From NCBI GenBank assembly GCA_964429795.1, contig CAYSCW010000006.1, positions 33,691 to 97,690 on the forward strand: a DNA stretch of 64,000 nt, read 5' to 3'. The notes under the pieces are model-generated. The model was not told where the DNA came from. It worked only from the letters and a program-made list of their open reading frames with translations, and ran no database searches. A program made the translations under genes and the position numbers. This DNA is from CAYSCW01 sp964429795 (GTDB taxonomy: Bacteria; Acidobacteriota; Aminicenantia; Aminicenantales; Aminicenantaceae). Of the stretch, positions 8,833-17,837 are shown piece by piece (the first letter of the stretch is position 1; each line of letters opens with the position of its first letter).

Positions 8833-10573
8833 CTTTTTTTTCCTCCTTTTTAGTTGTTTTCGGGGGCCCGATATTCTTGAGTTGATCTCTCATGATATCC
8901 CCCAGTGTGAGTCTATCCTCTTGATTTTGCATGTATTTCTGGTATTCCAATTTTTGAATTTCCAACTGGGCCTGTCTGAAACTGAGTGAGAGTTTCCTCT
9001 TTTTTTGATCCATCCTGATAATTTTGGCCATCAGTTCTTGACCTATAGAGAAAGCCTCCTCAGGGTTTTCGATCCTTTTCTCATCTAGCTCAGATAGGAA
9101 GACAACCCCTTCGATTCCTGGAGTTATCTCTACGAAAACACCAAAGTTGGTGATGCGAACTATGTGTACCTTGACCAGATCTCCCATCTTCTGACGCAGG
9201 AAGAAATCCTCCCAGATATCTCCTTCCAGCTGTTTAATGCCTAGGGAGAGCTTTTGTTTTTCGGTATCGATATTCAATATGACCGCTTCGATCTCCTGGC
9301 CTTCCTTCAGTTTTTCAGAAGGATGCTTGATTTTTTCCCAGGATATGTCGGAGATGTGGATGAGACCATCCACTCCTTTTTCTACTTCCATGAATGCGCC
9401 AAAGTCGGTCAGGCTGGTTATCTTACCTTTCACCCGAGACCCTGGGCTGAATTTCTGTTTTAAGAGCTCTAAGGGATGGGGGGTGGTCTGTTTGAGCCCC
9501 AGAGATATCCGTTTCTGGGAAGGATTTATATCCAAAATGGTTACGGTCACTCCTTCTCCAGGGGAAAGAACCTTTTTAGGGTGAATCAATTTGCGTGACC
9601 ACGTGAGGTCTGAAATATGGACCAGGCCTTCTATCCCTTTTTCCAGCTCGATAAAGGCGCCGAAATCAGCAAGGCTCACTACCCTTCCTGGGACTTTTTG
9701 CCCAATTTTGTATTTTTCATCGACATTTTCCCAAGGGTCAGGCGTGAGTTGTTTATATCCTAGAGATATTTTCTCTTCTTTTTCGTTAAAAGCGAGTACC
9801 ATAACTTCAACTTCTTCGCCTGCCTTAAACATCTCCGAAGGGTGATTGATTTTTCCCCAAGACATGTCTGAAATGTGAAGCAGGCCTTCCACTCCCCCTA
9901 AATCAATGAATGCCCCAAAATTGGTAAGGGATTTGACCTGGCCTTTAATCTTTTTCCCTTTGCTCAATTTGCTGAACACCCGCCCTTTTCTCTTTTCTTT
10001 TTCATCCTGGAGGAACAGTTTTCGGGAAAGAACAGCATTTTCAGATATTCTGTCGAATTTGATGACCTTGAATTTATAGGTGTTGCCTAACAATTTTTCC
10101 GGATCCCTGACCGCTCGAATATCAGCATGTGAGTTCGGAAGGAATGTCTTGATACCGACATTGACCGAGTACCCATTTTTTGTTTTTTCGATCACTTTCC
10201 CCAGAATCCAGCCATTGTGTTGGTAGGCTTTTTCCAGCTCATTCAGGGCTTTTAAGGCCAAGGCTTTTTTCTGAGAAAGGACAAGATACCCCTCTTTTAT
10301 GTCGCTTCTCTCCAGAACAGCTTCCATCGTATCGCCCGGATGAATGTCTTTTGCTTCCATGTTTTCATTGAAATCTTCGATGGGAATGATGCCTTCGGAC
10401 TTGAAACCTACATCCACGATTACATGATTCCCAGTGACTTTGATCACCTTGCCTTTGACGATTTTCCCAGGGGCCAGTTCTTGGGCATTGAATTGGTAAT
10501 GCTCTAAAAGATTCTTGTAATCTTCAGAGGAGATGGTTTCTTCATCTTGCGATTTTTTTTTTGGTTCTGTCAT
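8825..10573 (-). CDS. rpsA: 30S ribosomal protein S1
   Basis: A 582-residue S1 protein that binds mRNA on the small ribosomal subunit and helps start translation. Six S1 RNA-binding repeats are visible. The first two, near residues 35-110 and 120-190, are divergent. The last four each begin with a G-x-V-x-S/R-L-x-x-F-G-A-F pattern and end in HISD or LSEL. A charged tail of about 40 residues ends in lysines and aspartates. The start overlaps the ispH stop by four bases (ATGA), which couples the two genes; ispH-rpsA linkage is common in bacteria. Confidence 0.95.
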   Translation of the reverse strand: MTEPKKKSQDEETISSEDYKNLLEHYQFNAQELAPGKIVKGKVIKVTGNHVIVDVGFKSEGIIPIEDFNENMEAKDIHPGDTMEAVLERSDIKEGYLVLSQKKALALKALNELEKAYQHNGWILGKVIEKTKNGYSVNVGIKTFLPNSHADIRAVRDPEKLLGNTYKFKVIKFDRISENAVLSRKLFLQDEKEKRKGRVFSKLSKGKKIKGQVKSLTNFGAFIDLGGVEGLLHISDMSWGKINHPSEMFKAGEEVEVMVLAFNEKEEKISLGYKQLTPDPWENVDEKYKIGQKVPGRVVSLADFGAFIELEKGIEGLVHISDLTWSRKLIHPKKVLSPGEGVTVTILDINPSQKRISLGLKQTTPHPLELLKQKFSPGSRVKGKITSLTDFGAFMEVEKGVDGLIHISDISWEKIKHPSEKLKEGQEIEAVILNIDTEKQKLSLGIKQLEGDIWEDFFLRQKMGDLVKVHIVRITNFGVFVEITPGIEGVVFLSELDEKRIENPEEAFSIGQELMAKIIRMDQKKRKLSLSFRQAQLEIQKLEYQKYMQNQEDRLTLGDIMRDQLKNIGPPKTTKKEEKKDD

Positions 10574-11439
10574 CGGATCATATTCTCCTTTGAAATTTGG
10601 CGGGCGAAGCTCTTTTTTATTTTCATTACAGCTTCCTGGATAGCTTCAGGGGGAGTGGATGCTCCTCCGGAAAGCCCAATTTTCTTTGCTCCCTCAAGCA
10701 TTTGAGATGTGATTTTCTTTGCGCTTTCAATGAAGTATGTGTTAGGCAGGATTCGTTTTGATATCTGGTAAAGCTTGTTGGTATTGGAACTGTTTTTTCC
10801 TCCCACGATGAAAAGAGTGTCCACGCTGGATGCCAGTTCTGAGGTAGATTTCTGACGAGTTTGAGTGGAGCTGCAGATGGTATTGTAGACTTTGAGTTCT
10901 TCTGTTTTTTCGATAAGAGCGGCCACGACGTTAGCGAATAGATAGAGGTCCTGAGTGGATTGTGCCAGGACTGCTCTCTTCTTTTTGGAAGGCAAGCTCC
11001 TGGCCTGTGATTCGTTCTCCACGATCACTCCCTTGCCCAAGCTATAGCCGATGAGACCTTTGATTTCTGGATGTTCTTTATTGCCGACGATAATGATCTC
11101 ATCTTCTTTCTTGGCTAAACGTGAGACCAGCTTTTGAATTTTTTTGACGATGGGACAAGTAGCATCCACGATCTCCATCTTCCGCTCCATCAGTAACTTG
11201 TAGATATCAGGTGAGATTCCGTGACTTCGGATGATTACGGTGCCGCTCGATAGAGCGTCCAGATCCTCAACGGGATAAATGCCTTGGGCCTTCAAATCAG
11301 AGATGACCTGAGGATTATGTATGAGTTCGCCGAAGGTGAAGACCTCTCTATTTTTTTGTTGGTGTGTTCTTCGGGCAATCCTCAGAGCTCGCTTCACTCC
11401 GTAGCACAATCCTGACTGTTTGGCGATGATGATTTCCAT
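10570..11439 (-). CDS. ispH: 4-hydroxy-3-methylbut-2-enyl diphosphate reductase
   Basis: Last enzyme of the MEP isoprenoid pathway: reduces HMBPP to IPP and DMAPP using a [4Fe-4S] cluster. The 289-residue protein keeps the three cluster cysteines in SGLCYGV (Cys12), DATCPIVKK and NTICSSTQ, and the catalytic glutamate context KEHPEIKG. IHNPQV and SGGASTPP carry substrate-binding residues. No good ribosome-binding site precedes the ATG; it is read from the promoter at 11460-11488. It heads the ispH-rpsA-HU-HIT run. Confidence 0.95.
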   Translation of the reverse strand: MEIIIAKQSGLCYGVKRALRIARRTHQQKNREVFTFGELIHNPQVISDLKAQGIYPVEDLDALSSGTVIIRSHGISPDIYKLLMERKMEIVDATCPIVKKIQKLVSRLAKKEDEIIIVGNKEHPEIKGLIGYSLGKGVIVENESQARSLPSKKKRAVLAQSTQDLYLFANVVAALIEKTEELKVYNTICSSTQTRQKSTSELASSVDTLFIVGGKNSSNTNKLYQISKRILPNTYFIESAKKITSQMLEGAKKIGLSGGASTPPEAIQEAVMKIKKSFARQISKENMIR

Positions 11440-11459
11440 TTAGAAAAGATTGATCATAT

Positions 11460-11488
11460 ATATTATATGAGTTAAGCTCTTTTGTCAA
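11460..11488 (-). promoter_or_regulatory. Sigma70-type promoter of the ispH-rpsA operon
   Basis: On the minus strand TTGACA (11483-11488) is followed after 17 bases by TAATAT (11460-11465); an overlapping TATAAT (11462-11467) is spaced at 15. The start of ispH lies about 20 bases downstream. It fills the 73-base gap between ispH and the deacylase gene. Confidence 0.6.
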
Positions 11489-11512
11489 TCTAAATATAGA
11501 TAAAATATTGAC

Positions 11513-12652
11513 TTAGCTTCCTTTAGGATGGTGAAGAAAAGGCCCTATTCCCTTATTAAGAATTTCTGAATAGGGAGGCATATTCTGGATATCGATGGTC
11601 TTCTCGGGATCGAGTTCTTCAAGGCTTCCAATCAGAGCCATTACTGCAGCCAGGTGCTGGGCCACTCTTCGTTTGAGAGGAATTCCCTCATCGGGGTAGT
11701 GAACAAAAAGACGCCCTAACCTGGAGGCTTTGGCGTAGTTTTTGTCTTTTCCATCCACGATAAGAGAGGAGGAAGGTTTTCCTTTGAGCCTTCCTTGGGA
11801 TGCATTGGCTGTCTCCAGCAGTATTGCCTTGATTTCCGCTTGATCTCCCCACTCTCGGTGACTCAGCCCCCTCAAGTTGGCCGGAGAAGCTTCCAGGCGG
11901 AGATCAAATCCGTACAGCTGTAACTCCATCTGGGCAAAAGCTGCCAGCTCTGCGCTGTTTGGATGGAAGACGATAGCGTTGATCACCGGGTACTCTGGAG
12001 CAGCCTCGTGGAGATCGAGGCCCAAATCTATCTTCTCTCTGCGGATAAGCTCCATGATGCCATAGGCGATTTTTTCTGTAAGATACCCTTTCCTTTTCCC
12101 CGGGTAACAGCGATTGAGGTTTCGGATTTCCGTTCCGGAAAGCTTCTGCCCTGCAGGATTCACATAGATGGCTGGATCTGGCCACTGGTGGATAGGGTTG
12201 GTCAGGCGGGAGCCGTAGCGGAAGACTCTGCGACTTCCCATTGTTTCTAGGAAAAATTTTTGAGGATTCCCCTCTTGAGGATCGTTATGAGTGAAGCCGC
12301 TGTTGTTGGCTCGAGGAACGATGACAACTTTTCCACAGGAGACTATGATATTCTCAGCAAGTACCACAGCCGTTAAGAAGCCGGCAGGTTCATTGGGGTG
12401 TGTTCCGCCAAGAATCAAAAGATTCCCCCCTTTCTCCTGGCCCTGGAAGAGAAAAACATCCGTATCTCCTGGAGTGCCTTTGAGTTCAGGGAAATAGAAG
12501 CTCAGCATTCTTCGCTCAGAGAGTCCTTTGCTGGGATAGATGGATTCTTTTTTATGCATCTCTAAAAAGGAGGCGCCAGAGAAAAGGCTGAGGATAAAAG
12601 CAAAGAAGAGAAGGGCGGTGGCCGAGAGGTGATTATTTTTTATTTTACCCAT
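11513..12652 (-). CDS. Membrane-anchored M14-like zinc deacylase (aspartoacylase/succinylglutamate desuccinylase type)
   Basis: A 379-residue zinc hydrolase. A hydrophobic N-terminal segment (about residues 10-28) is a signal or anchor, so the enzyme should act outside the cytoplasm. Zinc-site motifs of the AstE/AspA and M14 group are present: GGTHPNEPAG (His and Glu ligands) near 80 and DLHEAAPEYP (His ligand) near 205, with RNLNRCYPG between them as a substrate-binding region. Family members release an amino acid from an N-acyl amino acid or a peptide. The ATG lies three bases after the stop of a 48-residue membrane protein gene, and the TRAP-type permease and gamma-glutamyltransferase are upstream in the same cassette. 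The substrate is unknown; gamma-glutamyl or acyl amino acids would fit. Confidence 0.78.
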   Translation of the reverse strand: MGKIKNNHLSATALLFFAFILSLFSGASFLEMHKKESIYPSKGLSERRMLSFYFPELKGTPGDTDVFLFQGQEKGGNLLILGGTHPNEPAGFLTAVVLAENIIVSCGKVVIVPRANNSGFTHNDPQEGNPQKFFLETMGSRRVFRYGSRLTNPIHQWPDPAIYVNPAGQKLSGTEIRNLNRCYPGKRKGYLTEKIAYGIMELIRREKIDLGLDLHEAAPEYPVINAIVFHPNSAELAAFAQMELQLYGFDLRLEASPANLRGLSHREWGDQAEIKAILLETANASQGRLKGKPSSSLIVDGKDKNYAKASRLGRLFVHYPDEGIPLKRRVAQHLAAVMALIGSLEELDPEKTIDIQNMPPYSEILNKGIGPFLHHPKGS

Positions 12653-12655
12653 GGT

Positions 12656-12802
12656 CTACTTGATCAAGAGAACCCGCAGCAGAAACACCACCAAGAGGAT
12701 GGCTGTGCTCACCTGACTCCAGAATTTTTTATCACGAAAGAGGTACCAGATAAAATGGAGAGTCAGATAGATAACGATCAGATGATAGATGATTTGCATC
12801 AT
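12656..12802 (-). CDS. Small two-helix membrane protein (48 aa) of the TRAP-type transporter cassette
   Basis: A short gene, easily missed. It starts with tandem ATG codons (12802 and 12799) preceded by AAGGTG, which lies in the last codons of the permease gene. It encodes MMQIIYHLIVIYLTLHFIWY, a charged turn (FRDKKFWS), and a second helix ending VFLLRVLLIK. Two predicted helices with a basic loop suggest an integral membrane hairpin. It ends three bases before the deacylase ATG and starts two bases after the permease stop, so all three look co-translated. A role as a small transporter subunit, standing in for a TRAP DctQ protein, is an inference from context only; DctQ proteins are usually about 150 residues with four helices. 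Confidence 0.65.
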   Translation of the reverse strand: MMQIIYHLIVIYLTLHFIWYLFRDKKFWSQVSTAILLVVFLLRVLLIK

Positions 12803-12804
12803 TT

Positions 12805-14073
12805 TTATATCACCTTATCCAGAATGGGCACAAGGAGTAAGATTCCTATTCCCAGGATTAGCTCAGAAAGAGCCGGTACCAGACAATACCGAAGCACTCG
12901 GAAATAATTTTTTTCGCCAACTACTTGAGCGGCAAAGATACCTGCCAGGGCTGTTGGGGGCATAAGGTCTCCCAGCCCCGCTACTGCTGAAAGGGCCGAA
13001 GAGGTGAGCACGGCATTTTTCTCTATCATGGTCAATATAAAGGGGACGCCCAGGATTGAAGCGGAGCCAAAAGCCGAGACTGCCCCAAAGAGGGGCATAC
13101 TAAGAGCAATACTTAAATAGAAGAGTACAGGGGGTAAGGCAAGAAAAGAGATGACCGCCCAGCCTCGGCCTCCGGTCAGAGTCATGATCTGGATGAACAT
13201 GCCAACTCCAGCCAGAATGCACAGTATGGGCATGGCCTCCTGGATAGCCTCCTGGGTGGCTTTAAGAAAATTGAAGGGTCTTCCGCAGAAAATGCCCACT
13301 AAGCTGCCCAAAAAGAAGATAGCCGGAATGCCTAGGTCCGGCATGATTTTAGCCAGGAGCCCTTGGCCGATCATCAGAAAGAAAACGACGAGGAGGGGCA
13401 GGTACAGCCGGAAGCCATACTGGCGAGCATAGGAGGGGGGCAGGATGGTTTTCATCTCCTCATATTCGATGATCTTGGTATCCTTGTATCCTATCCACAA
13501 GGAAATAAAAATTGCCAGAGGAACCACGATGATCAGTAAAGGCACGGTCACGCCTACATAGGGCATGTCCACGCCTCCGCCCATAATCATCACCAGAATG
13601 TTCACTGGAGGGGCGATCATACCCAAAATTCCTCCCATGGCGATCAACGCCGCGGTTTTCACCCTGTGGAGTCCTAACTTCATCAGCACCGGAGCCACCA
13701 ACGCTCCCGTGCTGAGAACGGCTGTGGTGGAGGATCCGGTGATCATCCCCGGAAACATGACGATAAACATGACCGTCAGAAGCAGGGAAACTTTTCTTTT
13801 GTAGAATGCCCTCAACAGAATGGATGTGATTGTATCCAGAATGCCTGAGTCCTGAAGAACCTTCATGAAGATCATGGCGGTGATGATGATCAGGATGGTG
13901 TCGAAATAGACAAAGCTTCCCTCGATAAGATGACGGAGGGCGATTCCTTCTTTGGCTAGAAGAGCACCGGCTAAGGCCGAGATGACAAGCGAAACCCCGA
14001 TAGGAAGCTTCATGACCATAGCCAGAAGAACGAAGATGGCCACCATGAGCAAAAAAATCACCCATTCAGGCAT
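12805..14073 (-). CDS. TRAP-type large permease subunit (DctM-like)
   Basis: A 422-residue, very hydrophobic protein with about eleven to twelve predicted helices, resembling the DctM (large) subunit of TRAP transporters within the ion transporter superfamily. Recognisable family stretches include FPGMITGSSTTAVLSTGALVAP, MGGILGMIAPP, and GLGDLMPPTALAG near the C-terminus. The protein would use an ion gradient to move an organic acid across the inner membrane. No classical DctP binding protein or DctQ subunit is adjacent. Instead, its neighbours are a small secreted protein, a 48-residue membrane hairpin and two hydrolases of gamma-glutamyl or acyl amino acid type. AAGGATAAG precedes the ATG. 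Confidence 0.78.
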   Translation of the reverse strand: MPEWVIFLLMVAIFVLLAMVMKLPIGVSLVISALAGALLAKEGIALRHLIEGSFVYFDTILIIITAMIFMKVLQDSGILDTITSILLRAFYKRKVSLLLTVMFIVMFPGMITGSSTTAVLSTGALVAPVLMKLGLHRVKTAALIAMGGILGMIAPPVNILVMIMGGGVDMPYVGVTVPLLIIVVPLAIFISLWIGYKDTKIIEYEEMKTILPPSYARQYGFRLYLPLLVVFFLMIGQGLLAKIMPDLGIPAIFFLGSLVGIFCGRPFNFLKATQEAIQEAMPILCILAGVGMFIQIMTLTGGRGWAVISFLALPPVLFYLSIALSMPLFGAVSAFGSASILGVPFILTMIEKNAVLTSSALSAVAGLGDLMPPTALAGIFAAQVVGEKNYFRVLRYCLVPALSELILGIGILLLVPILDKVI

Positions 14074-14149
14074 TTTTACTTATCCTTGGAAGATTGACTC
14101 AAGGGTTCTTCTTATTCGGTCCGTTCGGGGAACGGAATCTACATAATAA

Positions 14150-14788
14150 TTAATATGTGGACATTGCAGAATTATTATGCAAAACCTGTAGCATTGTTAT
14201 GGGGACCCTGCGGCTCATTATCTTAAGTTTGATCTTGAACGCCTGCCTTAAGGGCTCCAGAGCATCGATGGTTTTATCCACCTCGATAAGAGGAATGTTG
14301 TTCTCCCCACAGATTGTGGTGAACAGTCCGTCTTTGTTCCCGGATTTAAGCACAAAGGCCATTTGAGCGTATGGGAGAAAGGCCGTGATGAACTCATCGG
14401 AGAGTTGACCCCGTCTGGCTTCTCCTCCCAGATGAAGGCAGAGAATGGGGATGTTTTTCTCTTGAGCTTTTTCTATGAGCAGGTTGACCCTCTTCTTTTC
14501 TTCCGAGACATCCAGTCCGGCTGTTCCCATGCCTTTCAAGCTTGCACCGATGACCAGAGCAACGGTTTTTATGTTTTCCAGCTCTTCAGCCGTGGCCAGT
14601 TTGGAGAGGGTCGCCTCAAGACCTGCTCTTTTGGCTAGAACCGAAGCCAGTTGGACATCGGCACTCTGACCAGCAGAAGTAATCAGGATCGGCTGTTCGA
14701 AAAGGAGAAGGTTTTCATCCATCTGGTTCTGGGCAAAAAGGCTGCAGCAAAAAAAGGCGATAAAGGTGGTTGTTAAAACTTTTTTCAT
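14150..14788 (-). CDS. Small secreted protein, possibly DUF6305 family
   Basis: A 212-residue protein with a clear signal peptide (MKKVLTTTFIAFFCCSLFAQ). The mature part begins with an ILITSAGQSADVQLASVLAKRAG segment and contains VALVIGASLKGMGTAGLDV and ILCLHLGGEARRG, giving a look of alternating strands and helices. I associate the SAGQSADV pattern with DUF6305, but this is from memory and not certain. It sits between gamma-glutamyltransferase and the TRAP-type permease. A periplasmic ligand-binding role for the transporter is a reasonable guess from position alone. AGAGAG precedes the ATG. Confidence 0.6.
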   Translation of the reverse strand: MKKVLTTTFIAFFCCSLFAQNQMDENLLLFEQPILITSAGQSADVQLASVLAKRAGLEATLSKLATAEELENIKTVALVIGASLKGMGTAGLDVSEEKKRVNLLIEKAQEKNIPILCLHLGGEARRGQLSDEFITAFLPYAQMAFVLKSGNKDGLFTTICGENNIPLIEVDKTIDALEPLRQAFKIKLKIMSRRVPITMLQVLHNNSAMSTY

Positions 14789-14805
14789 GATAAAATTCTC
14801 TCTGT

Positions 14806-16533
14806 TTAATAGCCAGCTCCAAAGCCGTCTCTTCTCGAGTCGGCTCCGCCGAATAAGATCTTTTCCTCCTGGGAAATAAGAATTCCCTGGGCTCCTCCAA
14901 AATACTTGTCGAAGGCTTGTCGAACGATGGGCTTGTGGCCCATGCTTTCAAGCGTTTGGATGATGGAGGAAGGGATGCGGGATTCCAGATGCAGATTCTT
15001 CGGTTTTCCTTGGACCGAATATGTGAAAAAGCGGGGGGCTTCGATGGCTTCATCCAGAGACATGCCGAACTCAATGATATTCAGAATGATCTGGGTGAGG
15101 GAGGGGAAAATTCTTGTCCCCCCTGGAGACCCAAGCACAAGATAGGGCTTATCTTCTTTAAAAAGGATGAGGGGGCCCATCGAGCTGACTGGTCGTCTTT
15201 CAGATCGCGCAGCGTTGCTGGAAAGGGGATCCTGCGAAAAATCGGCCATCTGATTGTTCAGGAGAAAACCTGTGTTTTCAGGAACGATCCCTGTGCCGAA
15301 AAAGTAATTGATAGATTGGGTGAGGGAGACGATATTTCCTTGCTCATCCACAACTGAGAGATGTGTCGTGCTCTCCTTTTTGTTCGCCTTTTCATCAAAA
15401 TCACCATGAGGATATGAATCCAGCGTTCGATCAGGCTTAATTTGCGAAGCGATAGAAGCTGCGTACTTTTTAGAGATGAGTTCTTCTAGAGGAATGGAAA
15501 TAAACTCCGGATCGCCAAGATAGCGAGCACGGTCGGCAAAAACAAAGCGTAGGGCCTCAGAGAAATGATGGATATATGACACAGTGTTCTGCCCCCATTC
15601 CTTCAAGGGCCAGTTTTCAGCGATGTTGAGGAGCTGGACAATATGGAGGCCTCCCGAGCTAGGAGGGTTAATGGTGAAGAGGGTGTAATCTTTGTATGTT
15701 CCTTTTAAAGGCTGCTGTTCGAGTGGTTTGTAGAGAGCCAGGTCCTCAAGGGTTATGATACCACTTTTCTCTTTAACAGCTCTGATAATCTTTCTGGCAA
15801 TTTCCCCCTTGTAGAATTCTTCACTGCCTTTGGAAGCGATAATCCTGAGAGTTTGGGCCAGGTCAGGATTGCGGAAGATGTCTCCAGACTCGTAGGGAAG
15901 GCCCTGGTTGAGATAACAGCTCTGTTCCCCTGCGTTCTGGTAGAGTTTCTCATACTCATCCTTGTTGATGGCGCTGAATGTTTGGCTGACTTTAAAACCC
16001 TTCTCCGCGATCTCTATGGCTCTTTGGGTGACTTCGGAGAGGTTCCTGGTGCCGTATTTTTCGAGAGCATAGGACCAGCCGGCTAGAGCACCCGGCACCG
16101 CCACTGCCAGACCATGTGTCCTGCGCAATTCTTCTTTTGTTTCCCCCTCTATCATGAACATCTCAGGATAAGCCTGCCGTGGTGCCTTTTCTCTGAAATT
16201 GATGACGGTCACTTTTTTTTGTTGTGCAAGGTAGATGACCATAAAGCCTCCACCACCTATACCTGAGGCAAATGGTTCGCAGGCGTTGAGGGCGAAGGCA
16301 GTGGCAACGGCAGCATCAATGGCGTTACCCCTCTTCTTAAGCATATCCAGTCCTGCCTGAGCTGCCAAGGGATGAGCAGCAACAACCATTCCCTTGCGTC
16401 CAACAAAATTATACGGCTCGTGCCTGTCTGCTGGAGGCTTTTGCACCTCTGGATTCTTCTCTTGATGAGAGTAAAGAGCCAGAAAGAGCAGGGGTGCAAT
16501 TAAGGCCAGAGATATGATTTTCCTGATTATCAT
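14806..16533 (-). CDS. ggt: Gamma-glutamyltransferase
   Basis: Secreted Ntn-hydrolase that cleaves gamma-glutamyl bonds of glutathione and related peptides and can transfer the glutamyl group. After an N-terminal signal sequence (ISLALIAPLLFLALYS) the large-subunit half runs to the autocleavage site STTHLSVVDEQGN, where threonine becomes the nucleophile of the small subunit. GSPGG, the oxyanion-hole region, follows. The full length is normal (575 residues). The frame can be opened at a TTG (16548), but ATG 16533, preceded by GGGGAATAGG and four bases after the scpB stop, is better. It heads the cassette with the secreted protein, permease and deacylase. Confidence 0.93.
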   Translation of the reverse strand: MIIRKIISLALIAPLLFLALYSHQEKNPEVQKPPADRHEPYNFVGRKGMVVAAHPLAAQAGLDMLKKRGNAIDAAVATAFALNACEPFASGIGGGGFMVIYLAQQKKVTVINFREKAPRQAYPEMFMIEGETKEELRRTHGLAVAVPGALAGWSYALEKYGTRNLSEVTQRAIEIAEKGFKVSQTFSAINKDEYEKLYQNAGEQSCYLNQGLPYESGDIFRNPDLAQTLRIIASKGSEEFYKGEIARKIIRAVKEKSGIITLEDLALYKPLEQQPLKGTYKDYTLFTINPPSSGGLHIVQLLNIAENWPLKEWGQNTVSYIHHFSEALRFVFADRARYLGDPEFISIPLEELISKKYAASIASQIKPDRTLDSYPHGDFDEKANKKESTTHLSVVDEQGNIVSLTQSINYFFGTGIVPENTGFLLNNQMADFSQDPLSSNAARSERRPVSSMGPLILFKEDKPYLVLGSPGGTRIFPSLTQIILNIIEFGMSLDEAIEAPRFFTYSVQGKPKNLHLESRIPSSIIQTLESMGHKPIVRQAFDKYFGGAQGILISQEEKILFGGADSRRDGFGAGY

Positions 16534-16537
16534 AGTC

Positions 16538-17083
16538 CTATTCCCCAAATTCTTTCTCCTCCAGGAATTTGGATATCTCCTCTTGGGAAGGAAGATCTTG
16601 GAGGCTGTTCAGACCAAAATAGGTGAGAAATTTATCTGATGTCCTGTAAATTAGAGGCCTTCCCGGAACTTTCTTGCGGCCCATGATTTTGACTAGTTTT
16701 TTCTGGAGGAGGACCTTCATCGTATGGGTAGAATCAACACCTCTGAGGGTTGAGGTTTCTGCCAGGGTTATCGGCTGATTGTAAGCGATGGCTGACAGGG
16801 TTTCCAGGGCTGCTCGGGAAAGCCTGGATTTTTTTGCCGTTTTGAGAAATCTCCTGATCCACATGTCAAACTCAGGTTTGGTGGAGAAGAAGTAGCCTCC
16901 TCCGGAGAGGGTGATCTGGATGCCTCTCTCGTTGGAGACATAACTCTCCAGGAGGTCCTTTATGGCCTGTTCGATTTCTTCTTTTTCGAATTCCTGGAGC
17001 ACGCTCTTGATCTCTTCCAAGGAGAGCGGTTCCAGGGAAACGAATATCAACGATTCAATGAGTTCCCTCAGATGTTTTTTCAT
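16538..17083 (-). CDS. scpB: Segregation and condensation protein ScpB
   Basis: A kleisin-associated winged-helix subunit of the SMC-ScpAB condensin that organises and segregates the chromosome. The 181-residue protein has the typical ETLSAIAYNQPITLAE helix-turn-helix and a VPGRPLIYRTSDKFLTYFGL C-terminal motif. It overlaps the scpA stop by four bases (ATGA), the usual coupled arrangement. Confidence 0.93.
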   Translation of the reverse strand: MKKHLRELIESLIFVSLEPLSLEEIKSVLQEFEKEEIEQAIKDLLESYVSNERGIQITLSGGGYFFSTKPEFDMWIRRFLKTAKKSRLSRAALETLSAIAYNQPITLAETSTLRGVDSTHTMKVLLQKKLVKIMGRKKVPGRPLIYRTSDKFLTYFGLNSLQDLPSQEEISKFLEEKEFGE

Positions 17084-17814
17084 ACAATTATCTCAACCTG
17101 GGATGGGTTACGCAGCCAGACTTTGATGGAGTGGAAAACCTTCTCTTGGGTGGCGATCACAATTCGGGCCTTTATAAGTTCCAAAAGGCTAAAGAAGGAA
17201 ACCAAAGATTCTTGGAGGGATTTCTGTCGGCAGAAATAATCGAAGAAGTCCAGATAAGCGACATCCTTGAGGATGGAGAGAATCTCTTTCATCTTTTCTT
17301 CGATGGAGTATTCCTTGCCTTTGATGATATGTGTGTTTTCCAACTCTTTCCGTTTCATGAGCAGAAAGAACGACTCGGCCAAGTCGAAAAGTGAAACCTC
17401 TTCCAGCTCTATCTCCTCTTGGAGCAGAGGAGAGGGCGGAGCGCTCCTCTTCCATCTCTTCAGTTCTTCTTCTTCTTTATCCCTGAGAAGGGCTGATATC
17501 GCCTTGATTTTTTGGTAGTCTATCAGACGATCCACCAGGATTTGGCGTGGATCTTCTTCCTCTTCCGGCTTTCCCCGAGGCAGGAGCACTTGAGATTTGA
17601 TATAGATGAGGAGGGTGGCGATGAGAAGGAATTCCGCTTCCCGATCCAGGTTGATCTTCTCTTTCTGATTAAGGTACTCCAGGTAGTCTTTGGTGATGGT
17701 GGCGATAGGAATGTCGTGGATGTCGATCTTTTTCTTCCTGATGAGGAAGAGAAGGAGATCTAGGGGCCCTTCGAAGGACTCCAGCTTGACTTGGTAGCTT
17801 CTTGCTTCTTCCAT
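17080..17814 (-). CDS. scpA: Segregation and condensation protein ScpA
   Basis: The kleisin bridging the SMC heads with ScpB in bacterial condensin. Seen in 244 residues: the N-terminal SMC-neck-binding region LESFEGPLDLLLFLIRKKKIDIHDIPIATIT, an acidic middle, and a C-terminal winged-helix domain (about 185-244). Length is normal. It lies 24 bases after trpS and is translationally coupled to scpB. Confidence 0.93.
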   Translation of the reverse strand: MEEARSYQVKLESFEGPLDLLLFLIRKKKIDIHDIPIATITKDYLEYLNQKEKINLDREAEFLLIATLLIYIKSQVLLPRGKPEEEEDPRQILVDRLIDYQKIKAISALLRDKEEEELKRWKRSAPPSPLLQEEIELEEVSLFDLAESFFLLMKRKELENTHIIKGKEYSIEEKMKEILSILKDVAYLDFFDYFCRQKSLQESLVSFFSLLELIKARIVIATQEKVFHSIKVWLRNPSQVEIIV

Positions 17815-17837
17815 CGCAACAAGTCGATCTATCGCTT

